A DNA stretch of 64,000 nt from Bemisia tabaci (lineage: Eukaryota > Arthropoda > Insecta > Hemiptera > Aleyrodidae): assembly GCF_918797505.1 (NCBI RefSeq), contig NC_092798.1, forward strand, positions 8,073,501 to 8,137,500, in the 5' to 3' direction. Shown piece after piece: positions 46,182-56,596 of this stretch. The notes under the pieces were generated by a model. It saw only the letters and a program-made list of their open reading frames with translations, did no database searches and was not told the DNA's origin. Both the position numbers and the translations under genes were made by a program. Every line of letters begins with the position of its first letter. Positions within the stretch are counted from its first letter, which is position 1.

Positions 46182-46427
46182 GTAGCTATGCTAGGAAAAT
46201 ACAACAATTGAGAATTTGGAGGTTGCCATTCTTCCGTAAAAATACTGACTTTCTTGAAAACTTTTAGTCTTGATTTCTTCGAATTTTGCCAAAAACTTGC
46301 AATTTGAACTAGCAAAATTTGAGGATATCAAGGCAAAGTATTCATAAATTATTTTTAAAATTAATATTTAATCTTTGAAAAGTAACAAAATTTCGAATGC
46401 TCATAATTCTTTTTCTTGAGCACAGCA
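46182..46427. mobile_element. P-family MITE, strongly diverged
   Basis: gctatgctaggaaaatacaa at left and gctcataattctttttcttg agcacagc at right follow the family ends over about 246 bp. An old copy lying just downstream (minus-strand sense) of the proline-rich exon. Confidence 0.5.
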
Positions 46428-46517
46428 ATGTTAACTTCTCTCCTAAAATGTTGCTGAAATGACGCCCCTTTCAGCAGATCAATTCTATTCAGATGTCTCT
46501 GAAAAATATCTATACTT

Positions 46518-46523
46518 TTTATT
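46518..46523 (-). terminator. AATAAA poly(A) signal for the proline-rich gene
   Basis: The minus strand reads AATAAA here, 35 nt after the stop codon at 46560-46558. Its position is as expected for a short 3' UTR and supports this being a gene end. Confidence 0.6.
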
Positions 46524-46557
46524 GAAGAACACTTTTAACACGCATTAGAAAAATGTC

Positions 46558-46979
46558 TTACGGTTGGGGTTTCGTTGAAGAATCGTCATCTTTTGCAGGT
46601 GTTGAAAAGGGTCCCTCTTCGGGTGCTTTCAGCGGAGTGTTCGGCGGAACCCTGGGGGGTTGGGGGGCTTTTCTGGTGGGGCTTGGGGGAGCTTTTGGAG
46701 TATCCGGCGGAGTTTTCGGTGGAGTTTTCGCAGGGGGACCTTTGCCAGGGGCCTGGCGAGGAGAGCTAGGTGGAGTCTTTGGAGGGGGCGATTCTTTCGG
46801 AGTTTTTGGGGGACTGGGAGAAGATTTCGGCGGTGGGGGCGTGATGGGCGCAGGTTTGGGGGGAGGTGCCTCTTTTGGGGTGGGCGCCGGCGGTTTTGAC
46901 GGCTCAGGCGGTCCGCTGGGGCTAACTTTATCCTGAGTTTTGGTTCCATTTTGGGCTGACGTAGAGGGCTGTGACGCAC
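46558..46979 (-). CDS. Terminal exon of a proline-rich protein
   Basis: On the minus strand, the acceptor ttccacagtttcctag (ending 46980) is followed by 422 nt: two bases completing a codon, 139 codons, then TAA at 46560-46558. The product starts ASQPSTSAQNGTKTQD, becomes Pro/Lys/Ser/Thr-rich with irregular KTPP, PPKTP and APP units, and ends ...FSTPAKDDDSSTKPQP. Such tails are disordered and often bind SH3 or WW domains, but no specific family can be named. The two alternative frames give Gly-rich (plus strand) and Arg-rich products that match no cleaner gene model. AATAAA follows 35 nt later. The exon needs a preceding exon ending in one codon base, and 63471-63560 satisfies that. Risk: a GC-rich minisatellite could mimic such a frame. 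Confidence 0.6.
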
Positions 46980-47805
46980 CTAGGAAACTGTGGAAATGAA
47001 AAATTGCAAAATCAAAATCTCATAAGAAAAAATAAAAACGAGGAAAAGAAAAATAAAAGTAATGAAAAAGCAAAACATAATTAAAGAAAGTGAAACTTCT
47101 TTCGATGAAAATTCAGTGTCTGGTCAGGCCTTCCCACCCTTATTGAAAGAGTATTATGACATTCTCCATTACGATTATGTAATCTTTAAACCATGTACTG
47201 GTTGTCACCTAAAATCATAATTTGTTTTATCATTATATCATATTAATTCATGAGATTTCAAATTTTCTCCCTAAAAATATATTCTTTAGGGAGAGCGATT
47301 TTTGCTTTTTGCAAATACTTTAACTGCAAATCGATGAATCTTGCAATCTCGAATATTTCGCATCACTTCTCTCCGCTCAATATGCGGTCCTTTTTTAAAA
47401 GAATAACGGAAAATGTGTAACTTAAGGTCGCAATAAGTAGTATAAAAAAGGGGAAAAATCGAGAGATAAACGTAAGAAAATTGCTAATTAATCTGTGTAT
47501 TAATATATGCTCATTATTTTTTCTCTTCCTGTACGTTTAAGCGTTCTGCTCCTCTCATTTTCATAAAAGAAAACAAATGATTAAAAATTAAATGATTTTT
47601 GAAAAAAAGCAAATCTAAGAAGGTGACAAAGAATACATTAAAACAAACTTGAAGGATTTTGAGTGAAAAAATTACTAGGTTAGTGCGGACAGCCCTGAAG
47701 TTGGCTCTTAACTCAACGATACTTCTAACTGTAAAAAGAAACCGAATCGATTGTCGCGTTTCGAGGAAATATCAAATAGAAAATGTTCTCACCCATATCA
47801 AATAC
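46980..47805 (-). other. Probable intron start, AT-rich
   Basis: Upstream of the proline-rich exon on the minus strand. Low-complexity A-rich at 47030-47090. No frame or repeat of note. Confidence 0.3.
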
Positions 47806-47939
47806 AAGGTGGTAAAATAGTGCTGGGTCCACACTATTTTGCGGGGAAAACAAGGCCAAAAATTTCAATCAGAGTAAAAAACGTTTCAGCTCTATTTTCC
47901 TCGAAAAATAGTGTGGACCCAGCACTATTTTACCACCTT
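47806..47939. mobile_element. 134-bp MITE with perfect 35-bp TIRs
   Basis: aaggtggtaaaatagtgctg and ggtccacactatttt at left are repeated as a perfect inverse at right (ending accacctt). The centre is about 64 bp. A single copy in this window. Perfect arms suggest recent insertion. Confidence 0.8.
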
Positions 47940-47960
47940 ACAAACAGTTTCGGGCCGCGT

Positions 47961-48218
47961 CCTTGGTAAAATGGTATGGAAACCCGCTGAGAAATTCCCA
48001 TTGGAACCCGTGCGGGGCAACGGGTCCCCACTGGCAATTCGCGATGGTTCCCATTGGGTCCTCGTTGGAATTTCATGGATCCCATTGGGTCCCTATAGGC
48101 TCCTATCGGATGCCATGAACCACCTATTGGTCCCCATTGGGATTTTGTGAAGCCCATAGGAACCTAACGGGTCTCCATTGGAATGTGATGGGTCCCTATA
48201 GGACCGTTTTACCAGGGA
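47961..48218. mobile_element. Element with TGGTAAAA ends and repeated CCCATTGG units
   Basis: Starts ccttggtaaaatggtatgg and ends ggaccgttttaccaggg. The interior is built of degenerate units (tcccattgggtcc, gtccccattggga, gggtccctatagga) in both orientations. The ends resemble the J family (TGGTAAAAA / TTTTACCAGGG). It abuts the next element directly. Confidence 0.65.
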
Positions 48219-48722
48219 ATGGAGATGTTGCATGTGTGAGGAATTAGCGATTTGACTGTTGCTTCTTATGCATAAGTTCACGAGAAACACGATGGTGCCA
48301 CTGGTTTTCTCTAAAATCAACTCCCAAGCTCAAAAAAAGCTCTCAAGTCGAGGCCAAAATGGAGGGGATATCCCACCCTACCCTGAGAGTCCACGTCTAC
48401 ATCAAGACAAACTCTCCATGCAAAGATAGGGAGCAAATACATTAGCAGTGATGGCGTGTTTTCAGTTTTAGAGTCCCCAAATGAAGTGGCAGCCCTGTCA
48501 ATGTATTTGCTCCCTATCTTTGCATGGAGAATTTGTCTTGATGTAGAGGTGGGCTCTCAGGGTAGGGTGGGATTTTCCATTTTGGCCTCAACTTGAGAGC
48601 TTTTTTTGAGCTTGGGAGTTGATTTCAGGGAAAACCAGTGGCACCATCGTGTTTCTCGCGAACTTTTACGTAAGAATCAACAGTCAAATCGCAAATTCCT
48701 CACACATGCAACATTTCCATTC
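48218..48722. mobile_element. H-family foldback, third copy
   Basis: The ends gaatggagatgttgcatgtg and cacatgcaacatttccattc. Arms of about 225 bp and a roughly 55-bp spacer that lies in the opposite orientation to the copies at 5061 and 18898, as expected for insertion the other way round. Confidence 0.85.
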
Positions 48723-49071
48723 TTGGTGTTTTTTTCTTATCAAATACTTAAAATGCGTCAAAAATCCTTTTCCTACAAAATGAGTCCGATCCGAAATCTT
48801 CATCGGCTCCATATTTGGTAAATCTAAATTGCAGGTGCAATTGACACAAGCTTTCATTCGTCATTTTGATGAATTTGCATTGGGCATTGATTTATTGCTA
48901 AACACCGCAGCACGCCACACCTCGCGCAGGAAGGAGATGCTACCGTGATCGTTGTTTCAAAACAACGGAAATCCTGAATCCCAAAATTCGTTCGTGCACT
49001 TCGTCATATTTCTGACAAAAGGACGTAAAAACACTTCGCGATGGGCTCTGTCGTCCATATGGACTCTATTA
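48723..49071. other. Unassigned sequence
   Basis: Short AT-rich spacer between elements. Nothing seen. Confidence 0.35.
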
Positions 49072-49465
49072 CTGCCGTGCTGAGGAAGAACACCGTATGA
49101 TCCTTCAGGCGTTGCCAAATTCCCTTTAACAAATCACGAGAGATCGGGAGGATTTGTAAATATTTTTCATCAAAATTTTTCAGAGAAATTTGATTGTAAT
49201 TTGATCTGAAAAAACAGAATATCTCAAGAAGAAATGGACTACATTTTGCAATTCGGAACTATAAATTCTAGCCCGGTTTAAAAACAACGTACGTTCGATT
49301 AATTTCCCTATGCTTTTACGTGTTTTTCAAGAAGAGCCAGAATTTATAGTTCCAAATTGCAAAATGCAGTCCAAATATTCCTATGACTTTCTTCAAAAAT
49401 AAATATTTTCCAAGAGGGAATTTGGCAACATGCGAATGCTCATGCGGCGTTCTTCCTCACGGTAG
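49072..49465. mobile_element. P-family MITE split by a T element
   Basis: The left end actgccgtgctgaggaagaac and right end gcgttcttcctcacggtag enclose 394 bp. Removing the nested T element (49235-49373) leaves about 255 bp, the normal P length, with the broken host motif tctcaagaagaa / aatattcctatgac. Confidence 0.8.
49235..49373. mobile_element. T-family MITE nested in P element
   Basis: tggactacattttgcaattc at left and aattgcaaaatgcagtcca at right. Nearly perfect arms (ggaactataaattctagccc pairs with gagccagaatttatagttcc). Confidence 0.85.
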
Positions 49466-49585
49466 TTTTGGTGATGTCACTATAGGGATTCTCCAATGTA
49501 TCGAATTGGATCCATACAATAAAAATGTCTTATAACATGTTCCAATGCTATCACTGAGCATAAATCGATATATATCATGGAATAT

Positions 49586-49640
49586 GTCGAATCGAACCCG
49601 AGACCTTCCGATCAGAGAGCAAGCACTGCAATCACTACAC
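49586..49640 (-). repeat. tRNA-like SINE head (possible)
   Basis: The minus strand reads tgtagtgattgcagtgcttg, then ctctgatcggaaggtctcgg, then gttcgattcg. The GGTTCGATTC segment (plus 49589-49598) matches the tRNA T-loop / pol III B box. The upstream TAGTGATTGCAGTG is a loose A box at roughly the right distance. It lies between two P elements and its 3' tail was not defined. A degenerate tRNA-derived SINE is the likeliest reading. Confidence 0.4.
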
Positions 49641-49641
49641 G

Positions 49642-49890
49642 GGCGTGCTAAGGAAGAACGCCGTATAAACATTCTAGAGTCGCCAAATTTCCTCAGATAA
49701 AATGTTTATTTTTTAGAAAAATTATGAATATTTTTCCTTGAAATTTTCAGGAACTTCAAATGAAATCGCGAACAAAATTATCTGAAAAATCGGAAGGGAA
49801 ATATTCATAAGTTGACCAGGAAATTAGTGTTTTATCCAGGAAAGTTTGGCAACGCCTGAAGGTTCATACGGCGCTTTTCCTTAGCACGCC
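49642..49890. mobile_element. P-family MITE
   Basis: ggcgtgctaaggaagaacgc at left and gcgcttttccttagcacgcc at right. 249 bp with the outermost bases worn away. Confidence 0.8.
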
Positions 49891-49907
49891 ACAGTAGGCT
49901 GACAAAT

Positions 49908-49977
49908 TACATATTTTATCCAAGGAAACCCGGCAACATTTGAATATTTTGACGTCGATTTTTCCTGAGCATTGCGG
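49908..49977. mobile_element. P-family right-end fragment
   Basis: attttatccaaggaaacccg gcaacatttgaatattttga followed by cgatttttcctgagcattgc is the right third of a P element, close after a complete one. Confidence 0.5.
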
Positions 49978-50220
49978 TCCGGAGTCCCATCGCTCATCGC
50001 AGAATTTTTAAGTTGGGAACCGCCAAACTTCCTGAACTTCAAGACACGTTCGTACTCATATGAGACTTGTAAAATATTAATGAAACTATCCCTCTCCCTT
50101 CACCCGTGTCCCCGCTCCCCCCCCCCATCAGCTGCAACGGTAGCACCTCGCTCTCAGAGAGGGCTGCTATTTTAAAAAGTGGGAAAACTCCCAAAATGCC
50201 GTCCACCTTTGGCTGACTAT
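49978..50220. other. Unassigned sequence
   Basis: Short spacer with a C-rich run at 50117-50125. Nothing else. Confidence 0.3.
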
Positions 50221-50582
50221 CTTTTCCGCACTAAGTACACTTGTGGTAATTTTTCCGATTGTCGTTGCCGCACAAAATCATTTTCGCGCGAATAATTTTT
50301 TGAGGCATGACTACGTTTTGCAATTTGGAACTATAAATTCTAGCCCGGTTGAAAAAAACGTATGTTCCGTTAGTTTTCCTATGCACATAAGTGTTTTTCC
50401 AGAAGAGCCAGAATTTTTAGTTCCGAATTGCAAAGTACAGTCCATTTAAGAGAAATGAGCAAACAAAGATTGAAAAAACTATTGATGTCGCCAGATGTTT
50501 GAGATCTGACTTTGTGCGAAAATGATTTTGTGCGGCAACGATAATCGGAAAAAGTACCACTAATGTACTTTGTGCGGAAAAG
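50221..50582. mobile_element. TIR element hosting a T-family insertion
   Basis: The arms of about 67 bp, cttttccgcactaagtacac ... ttgccgcacaaaatcatttt cgc, are repeated inverted at 50516-50582. Flanked by AT on both sides. The T element at 50307-50445 sits inside; without it the host is about 223 bp. Confidence 0.8.
50307..50445. mobile_element. T-family MITE nested in TIR element
   Basis: gactacgttttgcaatttgg at left and gaattgcaaagtacagtcca at right. Closest in sequence to the nested copy at 49235 (both have aactataaattctagcccgg). Confidence 0.8.
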
Positions 50583-50596
50583 ATACTCTGTCTCAC

Positions 50597-50698
50597 CTTT
50601 TGAAGCGTCAAAATTGAGACAAAACACATTAACAGGAGACTCAAACATTCATCAAAGGTCGTGAAGAGCAAGAGGAATAAAAAGGCAATAAAACTCAT
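50597..50698 (-). CDS. Candidate first coding exon, hydrophobic N-terminus
   Basis: On the minus strand, ATG at 50698-50696 opens MSFIAFLFLLLFTTFDE, followed by a second hydrophobic run (LSLLLMCFVSILTL), ending CAAAAG before GTGAGA at 50596. The donor is strong and the exon is exactly 34 codons (phase 0). It could be a signal peptide or two membrane spans. Leu/Phe-rich frames are easily produced by pyrimidine-rich DNA, and the phase does not fit the proline-rich exon, so a separate gene or chance is implied. Confidence 0.25.
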
Positions 50699-51344
50699 TA
50701 AGGAGCGATCGCCTACCGCGCGCACGTTAAACAGGAATAATTAGATGTTCGTTAATCATGCTCGATTAAGCGAGCAGGTTCGGCTTCAAAGTGTTTTCTA
50801 ATGCTTCTTGACAACCTGCCAATGTTTATTTTCAATGGTAAAAGTTGACAAAATAATATGTTTCCAACAACATCCGCGGCGCGAAGGCATGAGCGTGTAA
50901 AAATCGTGCGTCTGTATTCGTGCTCGCACAGATATGTGCTTATTTCCGGATTTCGAAAGACAGAGACGTCTCGAAAATAACTGCGGAAAGTCATTTTTCT
51001 CTATACCAATCCCAGTATCTATCCAAGCCCAAGCAGTGATCCTATTCCATGTCCGTCAAAAGTTCTGGGATCGGAGCTTTTTTGTTCCAATTTCTACCCC
51101 TCCATGACCGTCAAAAGTTCTGGGACTCTTTGAAGATTTTTTCAAAAGTTCTAGAATATGAAAAAGATCCGGAACATTTCGGGAATTTCAAAAGCTCCGG
51201 GAAAAACTCAGGAAAATCTCAGAAGTTTAGAAATTCGGATCTAGTTCCGCGAAGTGGGAGTACTGCATCCAAGTTATAAAGTTTGTTCTGGCTTTAATCT
51301 CTCACCAGGAGTGATAATGAAATAGGGAAGAAGGAAGATAATCG

Positions 51345-51467
51345 GACGCAGTGAAATAAAAAGAGACTATATACATTGTGACTTGAGCCCTGATACGAAT
51401 GCATGTATTCGTATGGATCTCAAGACTCATCAGAATTGATATAGTTATTTTTGATTTAAATACGTCC
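51345..51467. mobile_element. G-family MITE, diverged
   Basis: actatatacattgtgacttg agccctg ... atagttatttttgatttaaa tacgtcc. Shares its variant ends (ttgaTTAAAATACGTCC) with the copy at 59503, a sub-family distinct from the CAAACGGAAC type. Confidence 0.6.
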
Positions 51468-51892
51468 AAATGAAGAGGCAGAGCCAGGGAAATTGATAAA
51501 AGGGGGGATGGAGATGTTCCACGGCATTGTTAAAGAATACGAATAATTTCTAAGTCCAAATTCGGATACCAGGCAAAAAATTATATGTGCAGTTATATCT
51601 ATCTACATCAATCGATGTATCTAAGCAATCGATAAGCCGATGTTTGATGGAAAAACTGTCAAAAGCATGTATTTTTTTTATAAACAGCCTGGATAGACGT
51701 AGTCCAAAAAAAATTGGGGCAAATTGAACGATTGAACCGGTATTGCAACTAAAGACACCATACTCGGGAAACAATCGATCCGTTGGGTGATCTTAACCCA
51801 AACAAATTGTTTTAGGAGGCTTGTATACTAGTGGTTTGCCTGTCGGAGTTTTTCGGGAATCTTCCCGATTTTTGAGGTAGTATCAACCTAAG

Positions 51893-52075
51893 TATCAACT
51901 TAGGTTTGTAGGCACCAATGCGCGTTTCGCGCTGGCCGCCCGCCCGCCGTGCGGCGGCGCCTGAAGCAACTATTTCACAACTGAGGTGTTGCACAGTATT
52001 ATACGGAATTGAACGTATTAAGAATGACAGGCATCCTTTAAAAGTACAGATCTTTCCTCGCAAAATAAATCAAGA
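51893..52075. mobile_element. J-like inner fragment
   Basis: taggtttgtaggcaccaatg, cgcgtttcgcgctggc and gaagcaactatttcacaact match the segment right of the hairpin in the 31952-32899 J element, continuing through tcgcaaaataaatcaagata. It carries half a hairpin and no J termini. Confidence 0.65.
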
Positions 52076-53151
52076 TACTTATCGTATACACAAGAAAAAT
52101 CTAAGAGCTTCTAGCTGAGGCAAAAATAGAGGTTCATCCGGTTCAGGTATAACAAGGTGGGAATTTCTTGAAAGATAATCAAGTCCTGTTACACCAAAGA
52201 GGTGTAGATAGTTTTATTAGTGAATATTGTCTCATGGAATTGACGCTCCCCCATTTTTACCAAAACTCTTAACTTATATTATTCTCCGTTGGACCAAACA
52301 GACAAAACAAAAAAAACAAGCAAACCCTCATTCTTCCAAGACATTATATATTTACATCCAAAAACGTCGTGAGCAATCGTCGTTTGTATTTACACGTGGG
52401 CCAATTAACTTTGGGTCTCAACTGGCACGTGGACCAAAACTCCCGTGCCGAAAAAACGCGTGGACGTAAATTACTGGAAAAAACAGGTGCTCGAACAAAA
52501 AATCGTTGACGAAATGTCCTATAACCACCGTGTTGCATGAAAAAAATTGAAGGCGCTCTGGGTTTTTCTTGCTCGCAACGAAAAGAGGCAAAGTTCATCA
52601 CAGCTTTTTGATGCAGCTATTCGCGCTCGAATTTGTGCTGCAGGAAGTTCAGCAATTCATCTGACACACGATGTAAATAAATGTATCGTCACAATATTAA
52701 TGATTTATCATTTTTCCGGAAACAAAAGTGGTGAAGTTAAGCTAATTGGCACCAGGCATTGACTCTTTTTCTCCAATAAAATTAGTTCCTTCCCTCCAAT
52801 CCAAGTAGCAGTGATCGCGATAAGTTTGCGATTTGATCGGAGAGTGTATGTCGATGTCATTGACGGCGATTTACCGCAACATTATCAAACAAAATATCGT
52901 GATAAATTGATATAATATCTAGATTTTATTGAACGCGATATTAAAAAGATACAATTGCGACAAAATCGAGGATACTAACTCAAATGTTGATGATCTCAAC
53001 GTTTGTATCGCCATAAGATTGTAAAAAAAATGGCTCCTTAATTTCAAAATATCGCGAAACTTCCGTCGAAAAATGCATGTTAGGTATTTGGGAACTAGGG
53101 TCAACGCGTCAACACTTGGATTCGAATTGAGATGGTCTGCATGTCCAAAAG

Positions 53152-53226
53152 GTGATATCAGAACCAGACAGAGTGGCGTCAAAACTAGACGGAGTGACGT
53201 CAGAACCAGACTTGTGACGTCATGGC
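53152..53226. repeat. Short tandem array, about 21-bp units, with TGACGTCA
   Basis: gtgatatcagaaccagacag, tggcgtcaaaactagacgg, tgacgtcagaaccagacttg and tgacgtcatgg follow one another. Two copies contain the CRE-type palindrome TGACGTCA. Three and a half units. Confidence 0.7.
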
Positions 53227-53745
53227 GAAGGGAGGCAGGGTGACTTCATAGTGTATTCCACACCGGAGCGCTCCTCATATTTCACTGTCATCAAGCAAGG
53301 ATTTTGAAAAGCTGAACTTGAAATATGCAGCTTTAGAAGGGTACTAGAGTTAGGAAAAGCAAAAATGGAGCAAAGAGCTGATCCGTGGAGCAAATCCAGT
53401 AATCAACTCCGGCACGAAAGCTATCATTTTTCATCGGAGTATGTTTCATGTTGTAGGAAAAGAATAACGCAGCATGACACCTCATCATTCAAACCTTTCT
53501 TTCGTTTGACTTACTTGATGGGGTTTTCAATTTTATCATCGTTCTTTTATTTTTTTATTTTTCACCGAAATGTTGCCAGGCGATTATTGGTTCTCTACAT
53601 AGATCAGAATGGATATCAATTTAAATTTTAGAGGGGCATGTGAATTTCCTATAATTTTCATATTTTATTTAACGTGATTCATCACTGAAGCATTTGCGAC
53701 TTTTTCTTCTTCCTTCGTAATTCCTGCGTCAAGGCGCTGTTTTTC

Positions 53746-53747
<2 letters not shown>

Positions 53748-53776
<29 letters not shown>
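53748..53776. repeat. Poly(T), 29 bp
   Basis: An uninterrupted T run following ttttctat. It might be the tail of an old retroposed sequence on the minus strand, but no body or target duplication was recognised. Confidence 0.8.
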
Positions 53777-53779
<3 letters not shown>

Positions 53780-54704
53780 GTTGACGCTTTATGTTATACT
53801 CTTTATAAGACACGTATCTATTCATATCTGGTTCTTATATTTTATTTTCTTTTAATATTTTTTTTATTTCCTTCTTTTTTCATATTCCTCCATTCTTTTA
53901 ATTTTTTACCTGAAAACGTGGTTGGTCAACTGGCTTTTAGCCTTCACTTTCCTCATTCATTTTTGGTTCGATTCCTTTTATCACAAATAAAAAGAGGGAA
54001 AAAGGTTATTGGTAACTTTTTACTTTGGGGGGGGGGGAGGAGAGGCAGCGTCATGAGGAGCGTAAGGTTTTTTTGTAGAGGGTATAAGCTTGCGTTACGA
54101 GTGCGTTACGTGAAAAGGTAAAGAGCAATCCGATTTTTAGCGTTACACATTTTATGAACATCCCCTAGTTTTTTTACTTTCGTGGTCTTTTCTTTGATTT
54201 CGGTGCACTATTAGTCACCATTCACCTCAACTTTAACCAGCAGCTCGTTTTTCGGTCCATTCTGTGAAATTAGCTCCCACTCAATTGGAGGTCTGAGTCA
54301 ACTAATTACGGTGCACCGCGGAATAATGGGTCTGGTTCATTTCATCGAGCAATCCTCATCGCAGACAGGAGCAGGGAAGAATAGCCGCCCGCTCTTTTTT
54401 TCTCCATTTCGCTTGTCTAGCAGCGGAGAATGGAGATTATTTGCATATCCTTGACTTTTTATTGGCTTACCGGATCACGAGAGAAGACAACGACAAGCGA
54501 CTGTGAGCTATAGTATTTTCTACAGCAGGGATGCCACATTGCAACGATCTTCTACCGTTCACAGGAGGAGATACCTTAGGGTACCTACAGACCTACACGT
54601 AACGCCCTATGGGCGTAGGGGGTAGCTGAGGAGAGCGTTACGCCATTATGTTTTTACGTGTAAAAGGAAAAGGACCTACGTCGCAAAATCACTATAAGGG
54701 GACC

Positions 54705-54722
54705 GGGGGGGGGGGGGGGGGG
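54705..54722. repeat. Poly(G), 18 bp
   Basis: An uninterrupted G run, prone to length error in assemblies and to quadruplex formation. Confidence 0.8.
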
Positions 54723-54894
54723 TGTCAAAAATGCCAAAAAAATGCGTTACGTAAATTAGGATTAGTCCTTTACTGCTGTACTAAACCGAAAACAAAAGTT
54801 GAAGAGGTGATAATGAGAGACCATAATCGGCCATTATAACATCAGCCGTTGGTCTGGATTGGTGCTTTTAAGCCGGCGCACTGCGCAGGAAAAG

Positions 54895-55045
54895 AACTCA
54901 ACGCAAAAAACGCCTTAATGCAACTATTCGCGCTTTAAGACTGTGCGCGTGTTGCAGAACCACAATAAAGAGGGCGCCTTTGCTATCCGTGCTTCATCTA
55001 CTGCTGCAATGCTGCGTACTCTCAAAAACTGATTTCGCCTTTTAT
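54895..55045. repeat. N repeat, copy 2
   Basis: Same order of blocks as 41811-41945: caactattcgcgctttaaga, accacaataaagagggcgcc, tactctcaaaaactgatttc gccttt. No terminal repeats seen. Confidence 0.55.
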
Positions 55046-55251
55046 GAATCCAAAAAATACGTAGTTTAGGAGTTTCTCCATAGAAATGTAGGGGTGGACG
55101 CTTTGCTAGGCGAGTTTTTGAAAATTTTATTAGGATTCCTAAACCGACGCCTCAACATTTTGGTCATTAGTCATCATGAGGCAAATTTGAATTTAACTTG
55201 CGAATTTCATCATACACAATGAGGCAGACAGGAATCCATGGTCTCTTAAAT

Positions 55252-55797
55252 GGGCGTATTTCTATCAAACAGATTTATGTGCAGGTGAGAAATACGGAGT
55301 GTGTTCGTCAGTTCTCTAGCCGTAAGAGTGAATGAGAAGAATAAAGCGCCAGTGACGTCAACCGAGATGGATGTCGTCGTCGCGGCTCCTCTTGGTAGTC
55401 ATTAACTTATGAGCCCTGTCCACAACCCTCTCGTGCCATGCCCTCGGCTCATATATACCGCATTCAGGTGGCACATAGTTCTGTTTGCTGAATTTAAAAT
55501 CCCGCTTTTCCAATTCTTCAAAAGGAATCACGCCCACTGACCAAATTGTTTCTTATGCAGCTTTCTAGAGCACACCCCATACTTCTCACCTGCACATGGT
55601 TCTATTTCAGAGGCGTGGCGTGAATTGCGATGAATCGATTGTTATGCCATTTAAACCTATGGAAAAGGATCGACACAGGGCGTTCGCAGTGAACACCTTA
55701 TGAATCGATTCTTTACCATAGCTTCAAATGGGGAAATATCGATATATATCGAATCACGCCACGCCACTGTTCTATTTGATAGAAATACGTCCAAATG
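55252..55797. mobile_element. G-like element interrupted by a hAT-like MITE
   Basis: The left end gggcgtatttctatcaaaca and right end ttctatttgatagaaatacg tcc are inverse. Inner blocks tgtgcaggtgagaaatacgg and acttctcacctgcacatggt also pair. The insert at 55608-55769 separates the last 28 bp from the rest. Without it the host is about 375 bp, longer than ordinary G copies. Confidence 0.6.
55608..55769. mobile_element. hAT-like MITE with 8-bp duplication
   Basis: Starts CAGAGGCGTGGCGTGAATTG and ends gaatcacgccacgccactg. It is flanked by TTCTATTT at 55600-55607 and 55770-55777. CAG...CTG ends with an 8-bp duplication are the hallmark of the hAT superfamily. 162 bp, non-coding. Related units are 56892-57043 and about 30240-30387. 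Confidence 0.85.
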
Positions 55798-56596
55798 TTG
55801 AGGCGCTGAGGAGGACAGCTTCGCAATCTCCGTTTCGTTGTCTGAAAATTTGGCAGATGCCTTGATTCTTTAAAAGAAGTGACAAATATGACTTCTCGCG
55901 TAAAATACTGTCATAATTTTCCCGTTAATATACAGAAAACTCTCAAGAAAGTATGCAAGCATGAGGTTTACCGGCTCATTTTTTAATAAATTAACATGGT
56001 TGCCAAATTTTAAGACATGGGAATGGGGATCCCAGCTTTAGATCCTCGCCGCTTCATTATTGTCCCTGCTTCATCCGCTTGTTGTCAAATGATCGGGAAT
56101 ATTTTGAAAAAGTATTTTTTGGAATTTGGTGCCCAAACTGAAGAAGCAAAGCTTAACTTCGTAATTTGAAGAAAGACGGCGTCGCGAAGAAAAATAAAAT
56201 AAAACCACATATCTTTGAATTTTAAGTCTGTTGCCTATAATATCCGTCGTTGCATTGGTCCGCAACCTCTGCAAGAGGCTTTTCTCGGAAAGGGCACTAA
56301 AATTAACTTCTGTAAGTTTAGAGAAGCGAAACTTTTTTATTACATTTTGAAATAGGGAAGCAAATTTTTGGGGCCACGTTGGCGCAGAGCCTTCATTTTT
56401 TAGGCGTCATGACAGATTTTTTAGGCACAATTGGCTTGTTGGCGACTGTGAGTTTCGAACACTGGTCCGTCAACTATCGAACTGCAACCACTTGCAATAT
56501 GAAGTTAAGTACCGTAATGCACTTGCCATGTTCACTCATGAAGAGACAGTGACGACGTCACTTTCGACCCAAGTTCCCTCACCCGAGGTTCAAATG
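55798..56596. other. Unassigned, with a tRNA-like box
   Basis: The minus strand near 56449-56500 reads gtggttgcagttcgatagtt ... agtgttcgaaactc, a weak match to pol III boxes and possibly a decayed SINE. Otherwise short frames only. Confidence 0.3.

Larger units (their letters stand above)
50699..53151. other. Gene-poor stretch with two element fragments
   Basis: Apart from the G copy (51345-51467) and the J-like fragment (51893-52075), this is AT-rich. The minus frame 50752-50994 (80 codons) and plus frame 51049-51279 (76 codons) lack support. A 26-bp direct repeat, ccgtcaaaagttctggga, occurs at 51053 and 51107. A short N-repeat match lies at 52612-52655. Confidence 0.3.
53227..54894. other. 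Unassigned, with homopolymer runs
   Basis: Frames up to 88 codons without support. Includes T29 (53748-53776), a G-run near 54027 and G18 (54705-54722). Nothing recognisable as a gene or element. Confidence 0.35.

Noticed and set aside
46553..46936. A 127-codon Gly-rich plus-strand frame
   Set aside because: It is the antisense of the proline-rich exon, which has the acceptor, stop and AATAAA. The plus frame lacks any such signals.
50243..50725. Matching peptide-like strings VVAAQNHFR in two frames
   Set aside because: They are the two inverted arms of the 50221-50582 element read from opposite strands.
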